Below, in pieces: positions 1-6,940 of a DNA stretch of 21,957 nucleotides (positions within the stretch are counted from its first letter, which is position 1; each line of letters opens with the position of its first letter). This stretch comes from an uncultured Fusibacter sp. Its GTDB lineage: Bacteria > Bacillota > Clostridia > Peptostreptococcales > Acidaminobacteraceae. The notes under the pieces are model-generated. The model ran no database searches. It saw only the letters and a list, made by a program, of their open reading frames with translations, and was not told the origin of the DNA. The stretch spans positions 1 to 21,957 of the forward strand of contig CALFXQ010000324.1 in assembly GCA_937958285.1 (NCBI GenBank), read 5' to 3'. The translations under genes and the position numbers were made by a program.

Positions 1-963
1 GGAATACATCATCCCAAAATACTCTTGTCTAAAAACTACAATCACTCAAATGCTATTATTGAAGCTGCAAAGTCCGCAAAAAAAATTGCCGTTGTAGGCG
101 CAGGCTATATTGGCGTTGAACTTGTTGAAGCTTTCCAAGAGAACGGTAAAGAGGTTGTACTAATCGATGCGCATTCACGCGTGATGTCACGGTATCTCGA
201 CCCCGAATTTACAGCCATAGCTGAAAATGCACTCTCTGAACGGGGCATTACATTAGCACTCGGCCAGTGTGTATCAAAATTTGTTGAATCCAGCGAAGGC
301 GGTGTGATTATAGAGACAACTGGCGGCACATTTGATGTAGATTTAGTCATACTTTGCATCGGCTTTAAACCTAATACAGAGCTTGTGAAAGGCCAAGTGG
401 ATATGCTCCCTAATGGTGCTATCTTGGTAGATGACTACATGCGCACATCACACCCAGATATTTTTGCAGCTGGGGATAGTTGTGCTATAAAATTTAATCC
501 TACAGGCAAGCACCAATACATGCCCTTAGCAACAAATGCAGTGCGCATGGGCACGTTGATTGCTAGGAATTTAGTCGCTCCCTCAACGGCATATTTAGGC
601 ACTCAAGGTACATCGGGTATTAAGATTTACGAGCAAAATATTGCAAGTACAGGCCTGACCCTAGAAAGCGCTTTACAAGAGGGCATCGATGCCGACTTTG
701 TCACACTTAAAGAGAACCATCGCCCTGAATTTATGCCCACCTTCCACGAAGTGCTTTTAAAAGTAGTCTTCGATAAACACTCACGCCGTATTTTAGGGGC
801 TCAACTTGCCTCAACGATAGATCTCACACAGTCGATTAACACCTTGAGCGTGTGTATTCAATCGCGTATGACCATTGACGATTTGGCATTTGTGGACTTT
901 TTCTTTCAACCACACTACAATAAGCCTTGGAATTTCTTAAACGCGGCGGGTTTGTCTGCTTAG
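1..963 (+). CDS. nox: Water-forming NADH oxidase, C-terminal 320 residues (5' end outside window)
   Basis: This is a flavoprotein of the pyridine nucleotide-disulfide oxidoreductase class 3 family, which reduces O2 to water with NADH in the cytoplasm. The reading frame is open from base 1. The residues before the TTG at 25 (GIHHPKILLSKNY) fit the family, so the gene is cut by the window edge and does not start at 25. Visible parts are the NAD-binding Rossmann motif VVGAGYIGVE, the second FAD motif IFAAGDS, and a C-terminal dimerisation domain ending in FFFQPHYNKPWNFLN, which closely resembles streptococcal Nox-2. The N-terminal FAD motif and the redox Cys (about residue 42 in the family) lie upstream and cannot be checked. 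CoA-disulfide reductase is the main alternative. A strong terminator follows at once, so this is the last gene of its unit. Confidence 0.85.
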   Translation, partial: GIHHPKILLSKNYNHSNAIIEAAKSAKKIAVVGAGYIGVELVEAFQENGKEVVLIDAHSRVMSRYLDPEFTAIAENALSERGITLALGQCVSKFVESSEGGVIIETTGGTFDVDLVILCIGFKPNTELVKGQVDMLPNGAILVDDYMRTSHPDIFAAGDSCAIKFNPTGKHQYMPLATNAVRMGTLIARNLVAPSTAYLGTQGTSGIKIYEQNIASTGLTLESALQEGIDADFVTLKENHRPEFMPTFHEVLLKVVFDKHSRRILGAQLASTIDLTQSINTLSVCIQSRMTIDDLAFVDFFFQPHYNKPWNFLNAAGLSA

Positions 964-973
964 TATCCAAATA

Positions 974-1038
974 TAAAGCCCTCTTGCACGTGTACCGGTT
1001 ACCAGACCAAGCACATGTGTAATGAGGGCTTTAATTTT
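974..1038. terminator. Bidirectional terminator between nox and yitT
   Basis: TAAAGCCCTC at 974-983 pairs with GAGGGCTTTA at 1024-1033. The stem continues inward with TTGCACGTGT against ACATGTGTAA, including G-U pairs and one bulged base. On the plus strand ATTTTATT follows. On the minus strand the arm runs into TATATTTGG. The hairpin can therefore end both nox and the convergent yitT transcript. Confidence 0.8.
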
Positions 1039-1097
1039 ATTGTATTATTGATGGATCAATGGCGTGTTTTTACATCTTGAAGCAAAGTTTATAAGGC

Positions 1098-1961
1098 CTA
1101 GTTTTGCGGACTTGTCAAAAAGGTGTTAAATCCTTCTCCAAGAACTTCGTGTGCAAATCCGACAGTGATAAACGCTTCGGGATCGATACCTTTTATGTAC
1201 TGTTTTAAACGAATGTACTGTGCTTTATCTAGAACCACCTGAATGACTTGGCGATCTGCTCCTGTATATCCACCTTGAGCTTTGTAAATTGTTGTACTAC
1301 GGTCTAGTTTCTCGATGACAAAACGATTAATTGCCTCTGGTTCTTTTGAAAGAATGAGTACATTGAGCTTTATTTCAAAACCGGCGATTACCCTGTCAAT
1401 CACAAGACCATTTAACATGATGCCGAGAAGTGCCCATAATCCGAGCGAAAAGCCAAATGCAACGCCTGCAAGTAAAACAACCACCATGTCTGACAAAAGT
1501 AGTGCCATGCCTATCTCCATGTGGGTGTACTTATTAATAATCTTTGCAATAATATCTGTGCCACCTGTTGAGGCATTTTGATAAAAGATAATGCCCATGC
1601 CGATGCCTTGAATCAATATGCCAAAAATCAAGTTTAAAAGTACCTCGGGTACTAAGGGGCCACTCATTGGAAAAAACATCTCTAACAAGTATATAAGACC
1701 CGATAATGCAAAGCTACAATAAAGGGTATAACCCATGAACTCTTTCCCAATAAGTAAAAACGCCAAAATAAACAACAGGATGTTAAAGAATGTCATAATC
1801 GCACCAATAGGCAATGTAGGCACATAGTGATTTATGACCATAGCTAGACCCGTCACACCTCCAGTTGCTAGATCTGCCGCAATGAGAAAAAAGTGTAGAC
1901 CAAGTGCCATTATCACCAACCCAAGATTAATTAGCGCAAATTGCTTTAACTTACTATTCAT
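1098..1961 (-). CDS. YitT family membrane protein (DUF2179 C-terminal domain)
   Basis: This is a 287-residue integral membrane protein. About five to six hydrophobic segments fill residues 8-205 (for example LINLGLVIMALGLHFFLIAA near the N-terminus). They include the family's conserved stretch around TGGTDIIAKI (near residue 132), where a transmembrane loop carries T-G-G-T-D. Residues about 215-280 form the soluble DUF2179 domain, with the typical A-x-G-x-Y-T-G element seen here as AQGGYTGADRQV. Length and layout match YitT/YpjC-type proteins, whose transport substrate is not established. The ATG is set by an AGGAGG seven bases upstream. The gene stands alone between two terminators. Its own promoter seems to lie inside the tRNA-operon terminator. 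Confidence 0.9.
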   Translation of the reverse strand: MNSKLKQFALINLGLVIMALGLHFFLIAADLATGGVTGLAMVINHYVPTLPIGAIMTFFNILLFILAFLLIGKEFMGYTLYCSFALSGLIYLLEMFFPMSGPLVPEVLLNLIFGILIQGIGMGIIFYQNASTGGTDIIAKIINKYTHMEIGMALLLSDMVVVLLAGVAFGFSLGLWALLGIMLNGLVIDRVIAGFEIKLNVLILSKEPEAINRFVIEKLDRSTTIYKAQGGYTGADRQVIQVVLDKAQYIRLKQYIKGIDPEAFITVGFAHEVLGEGFNTFLTSPQN

Positions 1962-1987
1962 CGAAAACCTCCTCGTTATTAACTTTA

Positions 1988-2016
1988 ATTATACAAAAAA
2001 GTAAAAAACATCACAA
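1988..2016 (-). promoter_or_regulatory. Candidate sigma-A promoter of the yitT-family gene
   Basis: On the minus strand a perfect -10 TATAAT (1988-1993) sits 17 bp from TTGTGA (2011-2016), a 4/6 match to the -35 consensus. The -35 lies inside the stem of the tRNA terminator, so termination of the tRNA operon and initiation of the next gene share the same bases. Confidence 0.55.
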
Positions 2017-2026
2017 TGTGATGTTT
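2003..2026 (-). terminator. Terminator of the 13-tRNA operon
   Basis: Read on the minus strand, AAAACATCAC-ATT-GTGATGTTTTTTAC forms a short perfect stem (CATCAC/GTGATG extended by A-T pairs) ending in a run of T. It begins directly after the CCA end of tRNA-Phe, the last tRNA of the cluster. Confidence 0.75.
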
Positions 2027-2102
<76 letters not shown>

Positions 2103-2196
2103 AAATATTGTAAAACGCTCTATCTCACACACCTCTCGGTGTGCTCTAGCTAAGCTATCTTTGTATAACTATTACTTACTAATCACTCAAAAGGAA

Positions 2197-2273
2197 TGGT
2201 GGGCCATCAGGGACTCGAACCCCGGACCTGCCGGTTATGAGCCGGATGCTCTAACCAATTGAGCTAATGGCCC
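2197..2273 (-). tRNA. tRNA with CAU anticodon, probably Ile2 (lysidine type)
   Basis: A full cloverleaf with acceptor GGGCCAT/ATGGCCC, A discriminator and encoded CCA. The anticodon loop is CTCATAA (CAT). A second CAT tRNA at 2852-2928 closely matches B. subtilis elongator tRNA-Met with loop TTCATAC, and neither has the initiator hallmark. This copy is therefore best read as tRNA-Ile2, whose C34 is modified to lysidine by TilS and reads AUA. Elongator Met cannot be excluded from sequence alone. Confidence 0.9.
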
Positions 2274-2286
2274 TTTTGAATTCACA

Positions 2287-2363
<77 letters not shown>

Positions 2364-2373
2364 ATGTTGAAAG

Positions 2374-2450
<77 letters not shown>

Positions 2451-2472
2451 ACAAAAGGTATTAATATAAAAG

Positions 2473-2548
2473 TGGCAGGGGCGAAAGGACTTGAACCCTC
2501 GGCACGCGGTTTTGGAGACCGCTGCTCTACCAACTGAGCTACACCCCT
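2473..2548 (-). tRNA. tRNA-Trp (CCA)
   Basis: A full cloverleaf with acceptor AGGGGTG/CGCCCCT (one G-C to G-U type change), discriminator G and encoded CCA. The anticodon loop is CTCCAAA (anticodon CCA), as in other Bacillota tRNA-Trp. Confidence 0.97.
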
Positions 2549-2556
2549 AAATAAAC

Positions 2557-2647
2557 TGGCGGAGAAGGAGGGATTTGAACCCTCGCGACCCTTTCGAGCC
2601 CTACTCCCTTAGCAGGGGAGCCTCTTCAGCCACTTGAGTACTTCTCC
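2557..2647 (-). tRNA. tRNA-Ser (GCU)
   Basis: A class II tRNA of 91 bases with acceptor GGAGAAG/CTTCTCC, discriminator G and encoded CCA. The anticodon loop is CTGCTAA (GCT). A long variable arm, built around TAGGGCTCGAAAGGGTCG, is typical of serine tRNAs. Confidence 0.97.
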
Positions 2648-2674
2648 AGTTGTATTTGGCAATTGATTTAAAAT

Positions 2675-2763
2675 TGGCGGAGAGGGTGGGATTCGAACCC
2701 ACGTGGGCTTGCACCCTAACGGTTTTCAAGACCGCCCCGTTATGACCGCTTCGGTACCTCTCC
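2675..2763 (-). tRNA. tRNA-Ser (UGA)
   Basis: A class II tRNA of 89 bases with acceptor GGAGAGG/CCTCTCC, discriminator G and encoded CCA. The anticodon loop is CTTGAAA (TGA) and there is a long variable arm (GGGTGCAAGCCCACG region). It shares its acceptor design with the neighbouring tRNA-Ser (GCU). Confidence 0.97.
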
Positions 2764-2769
2764 TAATAT

Positions 2770-2845
2770 TGGCTGGGGATGCAGGACTCGAACCTGCGGA
2801 TGACGGAGTCAAAGTCCGTTGCCTTACCGACTTGGCTAATCCCCA
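2770..2845 (-). tRNA. tRNA-Gln (UUG)
   Basis: A full cloverleaf with acceptor TGGGGAT/ATCCCCA, including the weak U1-A72 pair usual for tRNA-Gln. The discriminator is G, CCA is encoded, the anticodon loop is CTTTGAC (TTG) and the D-arm is AGCCAAGTCGGTAAGGC. Confidence 0.97.
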
Positions 2846-2851
2846 ATAAAT

Positions 2852-2928
2852 TGGTAGCGGCGAGTGGACTCGAACCACCGACCCTCCGGGTATGAACCGA
2901 ATGCTCTAGCCAACTAAGCTACGCCGCC
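2852..2928 (-). tRNA. tRNA-Met (CAU), elongator
   Basis: The acceptor is GGCGGCG/CGCCGCT with a G1-U72 pair, followed by discriminator A and encoded CCA. The anticodon loop is TTCATAC, with stem CGG.../CCG. The body closely follows the B. subtilis elongator tRNA-Met, and there is no initiator-type unpaired first position of the C1-A72 kind. Confidence 0.95.
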
Positions 2929-2931
2929 GTA

Positions 2932-3016
2932 TGGTGGAGGAGGCTGGATTCGAACCAGCGAAAGCTCTGCTAACGGATTTACAGTCCGCCCCCTTTGGCC
3001 GCTCGGGAACTCCTCC
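2932..3016 (-). tRNA. tRNA-Tyr (GUA)
   Basis: A class II tRNA of 85 bases with acceptor GGAGGAG/CTCCTCC, discriminator A and encoded CCA. The anticodon loop is CTGTAAA (GTA). The long variable arm is TTAGCAGAGCTTTCG-like. Only three bases separate it from tRNA-Met. Confidence 0.97.
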
Positions 3017-3029
3017 ATGAAATTGTAAA

Positions 3030-3114
3030 TGGTGCGGATAAAGGGACTCGAACCCCCACGTCGTTAAACACTAGATCCTAAGTCTAGCGCGTCTGCCAAT
3101 TCCGCCATATCCGC
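3030..3114 (-). tRNA. tRNA-Leu (UAG)
   Basis: A class II tRNA of 85 bases with acceptor GCGGATA/TATCCGC, discriminator A and encoded CCA. The anticodon stem-loop is CTAGA-CTTAGGA-TCTAG (anticodon TAG) and there is a long variable arm (TGTTTAACGACG). It is the first tRNA after the 66-bp repeat block. Confidence 0.97.
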
Positions 3115-3128
3115 ATAAATTGGGCTTT

Positions 3129-3146
3129 GCTTAGTTTTAACTAAGC
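3129..3146. repeat. 18-bp perfect palindrome upstream of tRNA-Leu
   Basis: GCTTAGTT-TT-AACTAAGC has 8-bp perfect arms with a 2-base centre. It sits 14 bases before the 5' end of tRNA-Leu. No T-run follows on either strand, so it is not an obvious terminator. It shares AACTAAG with the adjacent 66-bp units and may be an RNA-processing hairpin. Confidence 0.6.
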
Positions 3147-3172
3147 GGTATACTACGCATTACTTATAACAT

Positions 3173-3386
3173 TTTTTTCGCTGCGACTTAGTTTGTCCTC
3201 TCGCGATTTTCGCTGTGCGAAAACGCTGTCGGACTCATTTTTTTCGCTGCGACTTAGTTTGTCCTCTCGCGATTTTCGCATTGCGAAAACGCTGTCGGAC
3301 TCATTTTTTTCGCTGCGACTTAGTTTGTCCTCTCGCGATTTTCGCATTGCGAAAACGCTGTCGGACTCATTTTTTTCGCTGCGCGA
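3173..3386. repeat. Three tandem 66-bp repeats plus partial fourth, inside the tRNA operon
   Basis: Units begin at 3179, 3245 and 3311, with the start of a fourth at 3377, so the period is exactly 66 bp. Copies are nearly identical. The first differs from the other two at the hairpin loop (CTG against CAT). Each unit holds a nested inverted repeat on either strand: TTTTCGC-loop-GCGAAAA in the centre, flanked by GCG/CGC, then GTCC/GGAC, then GCGA/TCGC. It can therefore fold as one long interrupted hairpin. Because 66 is a multiple of three, both strands stay open as repetitive frames, which are not genes. The block separates tRNA-Val from tRNA-Leu in the same transcription unit. Confidence 0.9.
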
Positions 3387-3394
3387 AAAAAATG
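3368..3394. repeat. Perfect 12-bp-arm inverted repeat next to tRNA-Val
   Basis: CATTTTTTTCGC (3368-3379), a 3-base loop, and GCGAAAAAAATG (3383-3394) form a perfect hairpin two bases beyond the CCA end of tRNA-Val. It forms the border of the 66-bp repeat array. No T-run follows it on the minus strand, so processing or transcription slowing are possible roles but are unproven. Confidence 0.75.
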
Positions 3395-3396
3395 AT

Positions 3397-3472
3397 TGGT
3401 GGGAGCAACAGGGATCGAACCTGTGACCTCCTGCTTGTAAGGCAGATGCTCTCCCAGCTGAGCTATGCTCCC
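3397..3472 (-). tRNA. tRNA-Val (UAC)
   Basis: A full cloverleaf with acceptor GGGAGCA/TGCTCCC, discriminator A and encoded CCA. The anticodon stem-loop is CTGCC-TTACAA-GCAG type with loop CTTACAA (anticodon TAC). It is the second tRNA of the operon. Confidence 0.97.
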
Positions 3473-3490
3473 ATGATGAACTGGTTTAAA

Positions 3491-3565
3491 TGGCTCCAAG
3501 GGTGGGACTCGAACCCACAACCTACCGGTTAACAGCCGGTTGCTCCGCCGTTGAGCTACCTTGGA
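3491..3565 (-). tRNA. tRNA-Asn (GUU)
   Basis: A full cloverleaf with acceptor TCCAAGG/CCTTGGA, discriminator G and encoded CCA. The anticodon loop is CTGTTAA (GTT) and the T-arm is GTGGGTTCGAGTCCCAC. It is the first tRNA of the cluster, about 35 bases downstream of the promoter start point. Confidence 0.97.
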
Positions 3566-3605
3566 ATGTGTTGGGTTTGAGCCGCTCTCTCGAGGCGACA
3601 TGATT

Positions 3606-3634
3606 ATAATATAACAATCCCAAACCAATGTCAA
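3606..3634 (-). promoter_or_regulatory. Strong sigma-A promoter of the tRNA operon
   Basis: On the minus strand a perfect -35 TTGACA (3629-3634), a 17-bp spacer and a -10 TATTAT (3606-3611) lead into tRNA-Asn at 3565. An overlapping TATAAT at 3603-3608 is a second -10 choice. No other convincing promoter is visible before tRNA-Phe, so all 13 tRNAs are probably one transcript. Confidence 0.85.
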
Positions 3635-3672
3635 CGCCATTTTTCACATTTATTTAACCTTTTTTCATCTTT

Positions 3673-4128
3673 TTAATCTTGTGGATTTTGCCTTCTTATA
3701 TACACCTGAACTACCTCATCAAGAAGCTGGGCATTTTGAAAAATCACTGGGTTGCAGCTATTTGCCACTTGATCCCTGTGCGTTTTTTTAAGCTGTGCAC
3801 AATTTCTCGAACAAAAGTGGCTGTCGGCCCGGTCTAGGTACTCCTGAACCGCTACCTTTAGCTCTGGACTTTGATGGGCAACATGATTTGTGAGTAAAGA
3901 CGAGAGTGCCGCCACTGCACCCGCTATGGCACCACAGAGATCCTCTGTCATAAGGCCACCGCTAAAACCCGCCATCAAGTGCAGCGCTTTTTCGTCGAGG
4001 CCCAACTGATAAACCTCGTTTGCCGCGTACAAGGTTGCTTCGGAACAACTTAAATCGTACTGAGCATCGCGATACTTGGCAATCGCATCAGACATGGTAA
4101 TGGTCGTGGCAGTGGCAGTCGTATTCAT
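3673..4128 (-). CDS. C_GCAxxG_C_C-type cysteine-rich protein
   Basis: This is a 151-residue soluble protein resembling the C_GCAxxG_C_C family (putative redox-active or metal-binding proteins of anaerobes, with no assigned reaction). Visible hallmarks are C28-S-E-A, then G-L-D, G-F-S-G-G (54-58), C65-G-A-I-A-G, and the C-terminal cysteines C106, C110 and C125. The usual GCA after the first Cys is modified to SEA, so this is a divergent member. The start is the ATG at 4128, because GGAGG lies seven bases upstream. A longer frame from 4167 has no such site and would contain the Shine-Dalgarno. The gene follows argH by 75 bases on the same strand and may be cotranscribed or have its own weak promoter (TATATT near 4168). 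An arginine-related role is not implied. Confidence 0.7.
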   Translation of the reverse strand: MNTTATATTITMSDAIAKYRDAQYDLSCSEATLYAANEVYQLGLDEKALHLMAGFSGGLMTEDLCGAIAGAVAALSSLLTNHVAHQSPELKVAVQEYLDRADSHFCSRNCAQLKKTHRDQVANSCNPVIFQNAQLLDEVVQVYIRRQNPQD

Positions 4129-4203
4129 AATTTTCCTCCGTAGAAAGTCTGTAGTCGCTACACACAATATAACGAAAACTTTCGAAGCTGTACAGGAAAA
4201 TTG

Positions 4204-5634
4204 CTAAATAGCTAGACGTTTTTTATAGATGCCGATCATGCGGTACACCTCGCTTGGCGCAGTACCGCCATCGGCACATCGGCGCGCAAGGCACGAGGCC
4301 ATGTCAATAGAAGTGAGAAAGTCTTGCATATGGTCCTGAATGCTTTCAGTGTCGCAAATCTCACCTTCTAAAAAAATAGGCAACAACAGCTGCTCAATAA
4401 CACGAATATCGAGCGCCTCTAGACTGCAGCCCTTAGATAGGGCGACCTTTACCAGTTGCCCGCTCAAACTGTGGGCTTCGCGGAAGGGCAGCCCCTTTCT
4501 TACGAGCCAATCCGCCACATCTGTGGCATTGACAAAACCCTCGTCGAGGGCATGGGCCATCGCCTCAGTGTGAAAGGTGGCCGTCGCCAATTGTTCGCGC
4601 ATGGCCACAAGACACAGACTCAGATCCTCTGAGGCTTGCCACAACACGCGCTTATCTTCTTGCAGATCTTTATTGTAAGCCAGTGGCAAGCCTTTAAGCG
4701 TGGCCATAAATCCCGAGAGCCTCCCTGTGGCAATCCCAGCCTTGCCGCGAATCAATTCGCAGGCATCTGGATTTTTCTTGTTGGGCATCATACTGCTGCC
4801 AGATGTCCATTGATCCGACAGGGCGATAAACCCAAAGCGTGGCGTAGACCATAAAATCAGCTCTTCGGCAAGGCGACTCAGGTGTAGCAGCACCGTCGCC
4901 GAAAGATGCAAGTAATCCACCACATAGTCCCTGTCGCTCACCGCATCCATGGCGTGAAGTGACACGCCGGAAAACCCCATGGCCTCAGCCACTAGCAGGC
5001 GATTAATAGGAAAGCTCGTGCCCGCCAAGGCCCCGGCCCCCAGAGGGCTCATATCCACCTGTTCGAGCAGCTGGTCTACCTTCTTAATGTCTCTTTCGAG
5101 CATTGCAACATATGTCAATAGGTGGAATCCAAGGGTTATGGGCTGAGCGGGCTGCAAATGTGTATATCCTGGCATTGGCGCCCCTGCAAATGTCTCGGCC
5201 AACACAAGTAGCGTTTTTAACAGGCGAATAATCTCACCTCGCTGTCCCTTTAGCGAGGCTTTTAGCCACAGTTTGACCGCTGTTGCCACCTGATCATTTC
5301 GACTTCTGCCTGTGTGTACTTTTTTTCCCAAAAGCCCTAATCGCTCTGTGAGCTGGCATTCCAGCCACATATGCACATCTTCGTCTTTTGTCTTTGCATC
5401 GATTGTTAGGTTGCCCGTTGTAAGTTGTTTCTCGATGTGCGCTAGCGCCTCGTTCAGCTGGCATCCTTCTTGACTGGTGAGCACCTGAGCATCCACGAGC
5501 CCTGCGATATGGGCCAACGTGCCTTGAATGTCTGCAAACACTAAAAAGGCATCGACATCTATTGAGCGATTAAAAGCGTCGAACAAAGCGGATTGGTTGC
5601 CCGAGAAGCGCCCACTCCAAAGCTTATCGCTCAT
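4204..5634 (-). CDS. argH: Argininosuccinate lyase
   Basis: This enzyme splits argininosuccinate into arginine and fumarate, the last step of arginine synthesis, as a cytoplasmic homotetramer of the fumarase/aspartase superfamily. The 476-residue protein starts MSDKLWSGRF, the usual ArgH N-terminus. It carries TGRSRNDQVAT (108-118), the active-site H159 in YTHLQPAQP, and the superfamily signature GSSMMPNKKNP (279-289) with the catalytic serine loop. AGGAGG lies before the ATG at 5634. An upstream in-frame extension to 5739 is rejected because it lies inside argG. The start overlaps the argG stop by 11 bases, which suggests translational coupling. It is the last arginine gene of the minus-strand set. 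Confidence 0.97.
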   Translation of the reverse strand: MSDKLWSGRFSGNQSALFDAFNRSIDVDAFLVFADIQGTLAHIAGLVDAQVLTSQEGCQLNEALAHIEKQLTTGNLTIDAKTKDEDVHMWLECQLTERLGLLGKKVHTGRSRNDQVATAVKLWLKASLKGQRGEIIRLLKTLLVLAETFAGAPMPGYTHLQPAQPITLGFHLLTYVAMLERDIKKVDQLLEQVDMSPLGAGALAGTSFPINRLLVAEAMGFSGVSLHAMDAVSDRDYVVDYLHLSATVLLHLSRLAEELILWSTPRFGFIALSDQWTSGSSMMPNKKNPDACELIRGKAGIATGRLSGFMATLKGLPLAYNKDLQEDKRVLWQASEDLSLCLVAMREQLATATFHTEAMAHALDEGFVNATDVADWLVRKGLPFREAHSLSGQLVKVALSKGCSLEALDIRVIEQLLLPIFLEGEICDTESIQDHMQDFLTSIDMASCLARRCADGGTAPSEVYRMIGIYKKRLAI

Positions 5635-6913
5635 TATTGGCCTCCTGGCCCTGCAGGCGTGCAACCATTTGAAGGGGCAAGGTAAACAGGTTGATAAAGC
5701 CCTGTGCGTCGCTTTGATTGTACACATGGTCTTCGCCAAAGGTCACATGTGCCTCACTGTATAGGCTGTAGGGCGATTTCGTCCCCAAAATTTGCACGTG
5801 CCCATGGGTGAGCCCAATGCGCACCGTGCCCGCCACCACATGCTGGGTGCTCTCCACAAAAGCGTCGAGGGCACTTTTGAGCGGCGAATACCACAGGCCA
5901 TTGTAGACCAGATCTGCATATCTAAGGCCAAGACTCGTCTTTACATGTAAGGTCTCTCGGTCCAAAACAAGGCGTTCTAACGCGCTGTGCGCCTTGTAGA
6001 GCACGGTGCCACCTGGTGTTTCGTATACGCCTCTGGATTTCATGCCCACAAGGCGATTTTCCACCAAGTCCACCACGCCTACGCCTTGTGCCCCAGCGCG
6101 GGCGTTGAGCTGCTCCAAAATCGCTTTTGGGGTCATTGTCATATCGTCGATAGCCACTGGAACGCCTTTTTTAAACGTGATGGTGAGGGTATCGCCTTCG
6201 GGGCAGACCTGGCTCAGGGGTTTGGTCCATCTGTAAAGGCTTTGGCAATGCGCCTCCCACGGGTCTTCCAAATTGCCGCCTTCATGACTTATATGCCAGA
6301 GATTTTCGTCTCGGCTATAGGGGTCTTTGGGGGTATTGGGCACGGGTATGCCCTTCTTTGCTGCATAGGCCATCAGATCTTCTCTGGATTTAAACGTCCA
6401 CTGTCGCCACGGCGCAATCACATCTAGCTCTGGCGCTAGGGCTTTGATCGTCGCCTCAAAGCGCACCTGATCGTTGCCCTTTCCCGTCGCCCCGTGGGCA
6501 ATTGCCTCTGCCCCTTCTTGACGCGCAATGTCAACCATGTGCTTGGCGATGAGCGGGCGCGCGAAGGCGGTCCCCAGAAGGTACTCGCCCTCGTATATAG
6601 CCCCAGCTTTTAGACCTATAAACGCGTAGTCTACAACAAAGGCATCCACCGCATCCACGACAATCACCTTTTGTGCACCCGTGCTTAGCCCTTTTTGCTC
6701 CAGCGCCTGAAAGTCCTCTTGCTGGCCCACATCCACACATACCGCAATCACTTGATAGCCCTTCTCCTCCTTTAGCCAAGTGAGAATCACAGAGGTATCT
6801 AATCCTCCTGAATATGCCAAAACCACCTTTTTCCCCTTAGAAGGCAAGTCGCTTGCCTCTATCTTGCTTGCCTCTATCTTGCTTGCCTCTATCTTACTCG
6901 CTTCTATAATCAT
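5624..6913 (-). CDS. argG: Argininosuccinate synthase with an N-terminal KIEAS repeat extension
   Basis: This enzyme joins citrulline and aspartate with ATP to give argininosuccinate. The 429-residue protein has the PP-loop AYSGGLDTS at 33-41, a following aspartate-binding region, and conserved segments such as GATGKGNDQVRFE and SREDLMAYA. Standard ArgG starts only a few residues before the PP-loop. Here about 20 extra residues come from a 15-bp tandem repeat encoding I-E-A-S-K four times. The ATG at 6913 has GGGAGA eight bases upstream. No internal ATG or good site exists between the repeat and the PP-loop, so the extension is probably translated. It lies 27 bases after argJ and overlaps argH. 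Confidence 0.97.
   Translation of the reverse strand: MIIEASKIEASKIEASKIEASDLPSKGKKVVLAYSGGLDTSVILTWLKEEKGYQVIAVCVDVGQQEDFQALEQKGLSTGAQKVIVVDAVDAFVVDYAFIGLKAGAIYEGEYLLGTAFARPLIAKHMVDIARQEGAEAIAHGATGKGNDQVRFEATIKALAPELDVIAPWRQWTFKSREDLMAYAAKKGIPVPNTPKDPYSRDENLWHISHEGGNLEDPWEAHCQSLYRWTKPLSQVCPEGDTLTITFKKGVPVAIDDMTMTPKAILEQLNARAGAQGVGVVDLVENRLVGMKSRGVYETPGGTVLYKAHSALERLVLDRETLHVKTSLGLRYADLVYNGLWYSPLKSALDAFVESTQHVVAGTVRIGLTHGHVQILGTKSPYSLYSEAHVTFGEDHVYNQSDAQGFINLFTLPLQMVARLQGQEANNER
6853..6910. repeat. 15-bp tandem repeat in the argG 5' coding end
   Basis: There are three near-perfect copies of TTGCCTCTATCTTGC (plus strand; the third ends TTAC), followed by a degenerate fourth copy. They encode repeated KIEAS at residues 4-20 of ArgG. 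Each copy is 15 bp, so gain or loss of a unit keeps the frame. Confidence 0.9.
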
Positions 6914-6940
6914 TTTTCATCTCTCCCAAAAGTATAGTTG

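Noticed and set aside
3173..3386. CRISPR array
   Set aside because: The repeats are directly adjacent 66-bp units with no unique spacers, and no cas genes are nearby.
3153..3532. Overlapping open frames on both strands through the 66-bp repeats, and a minus-strand frame reaching 3640
   Set aside because: They exist only because the period is a multiple of three. They run into tRNA genes and have no ribosome-binding sites.
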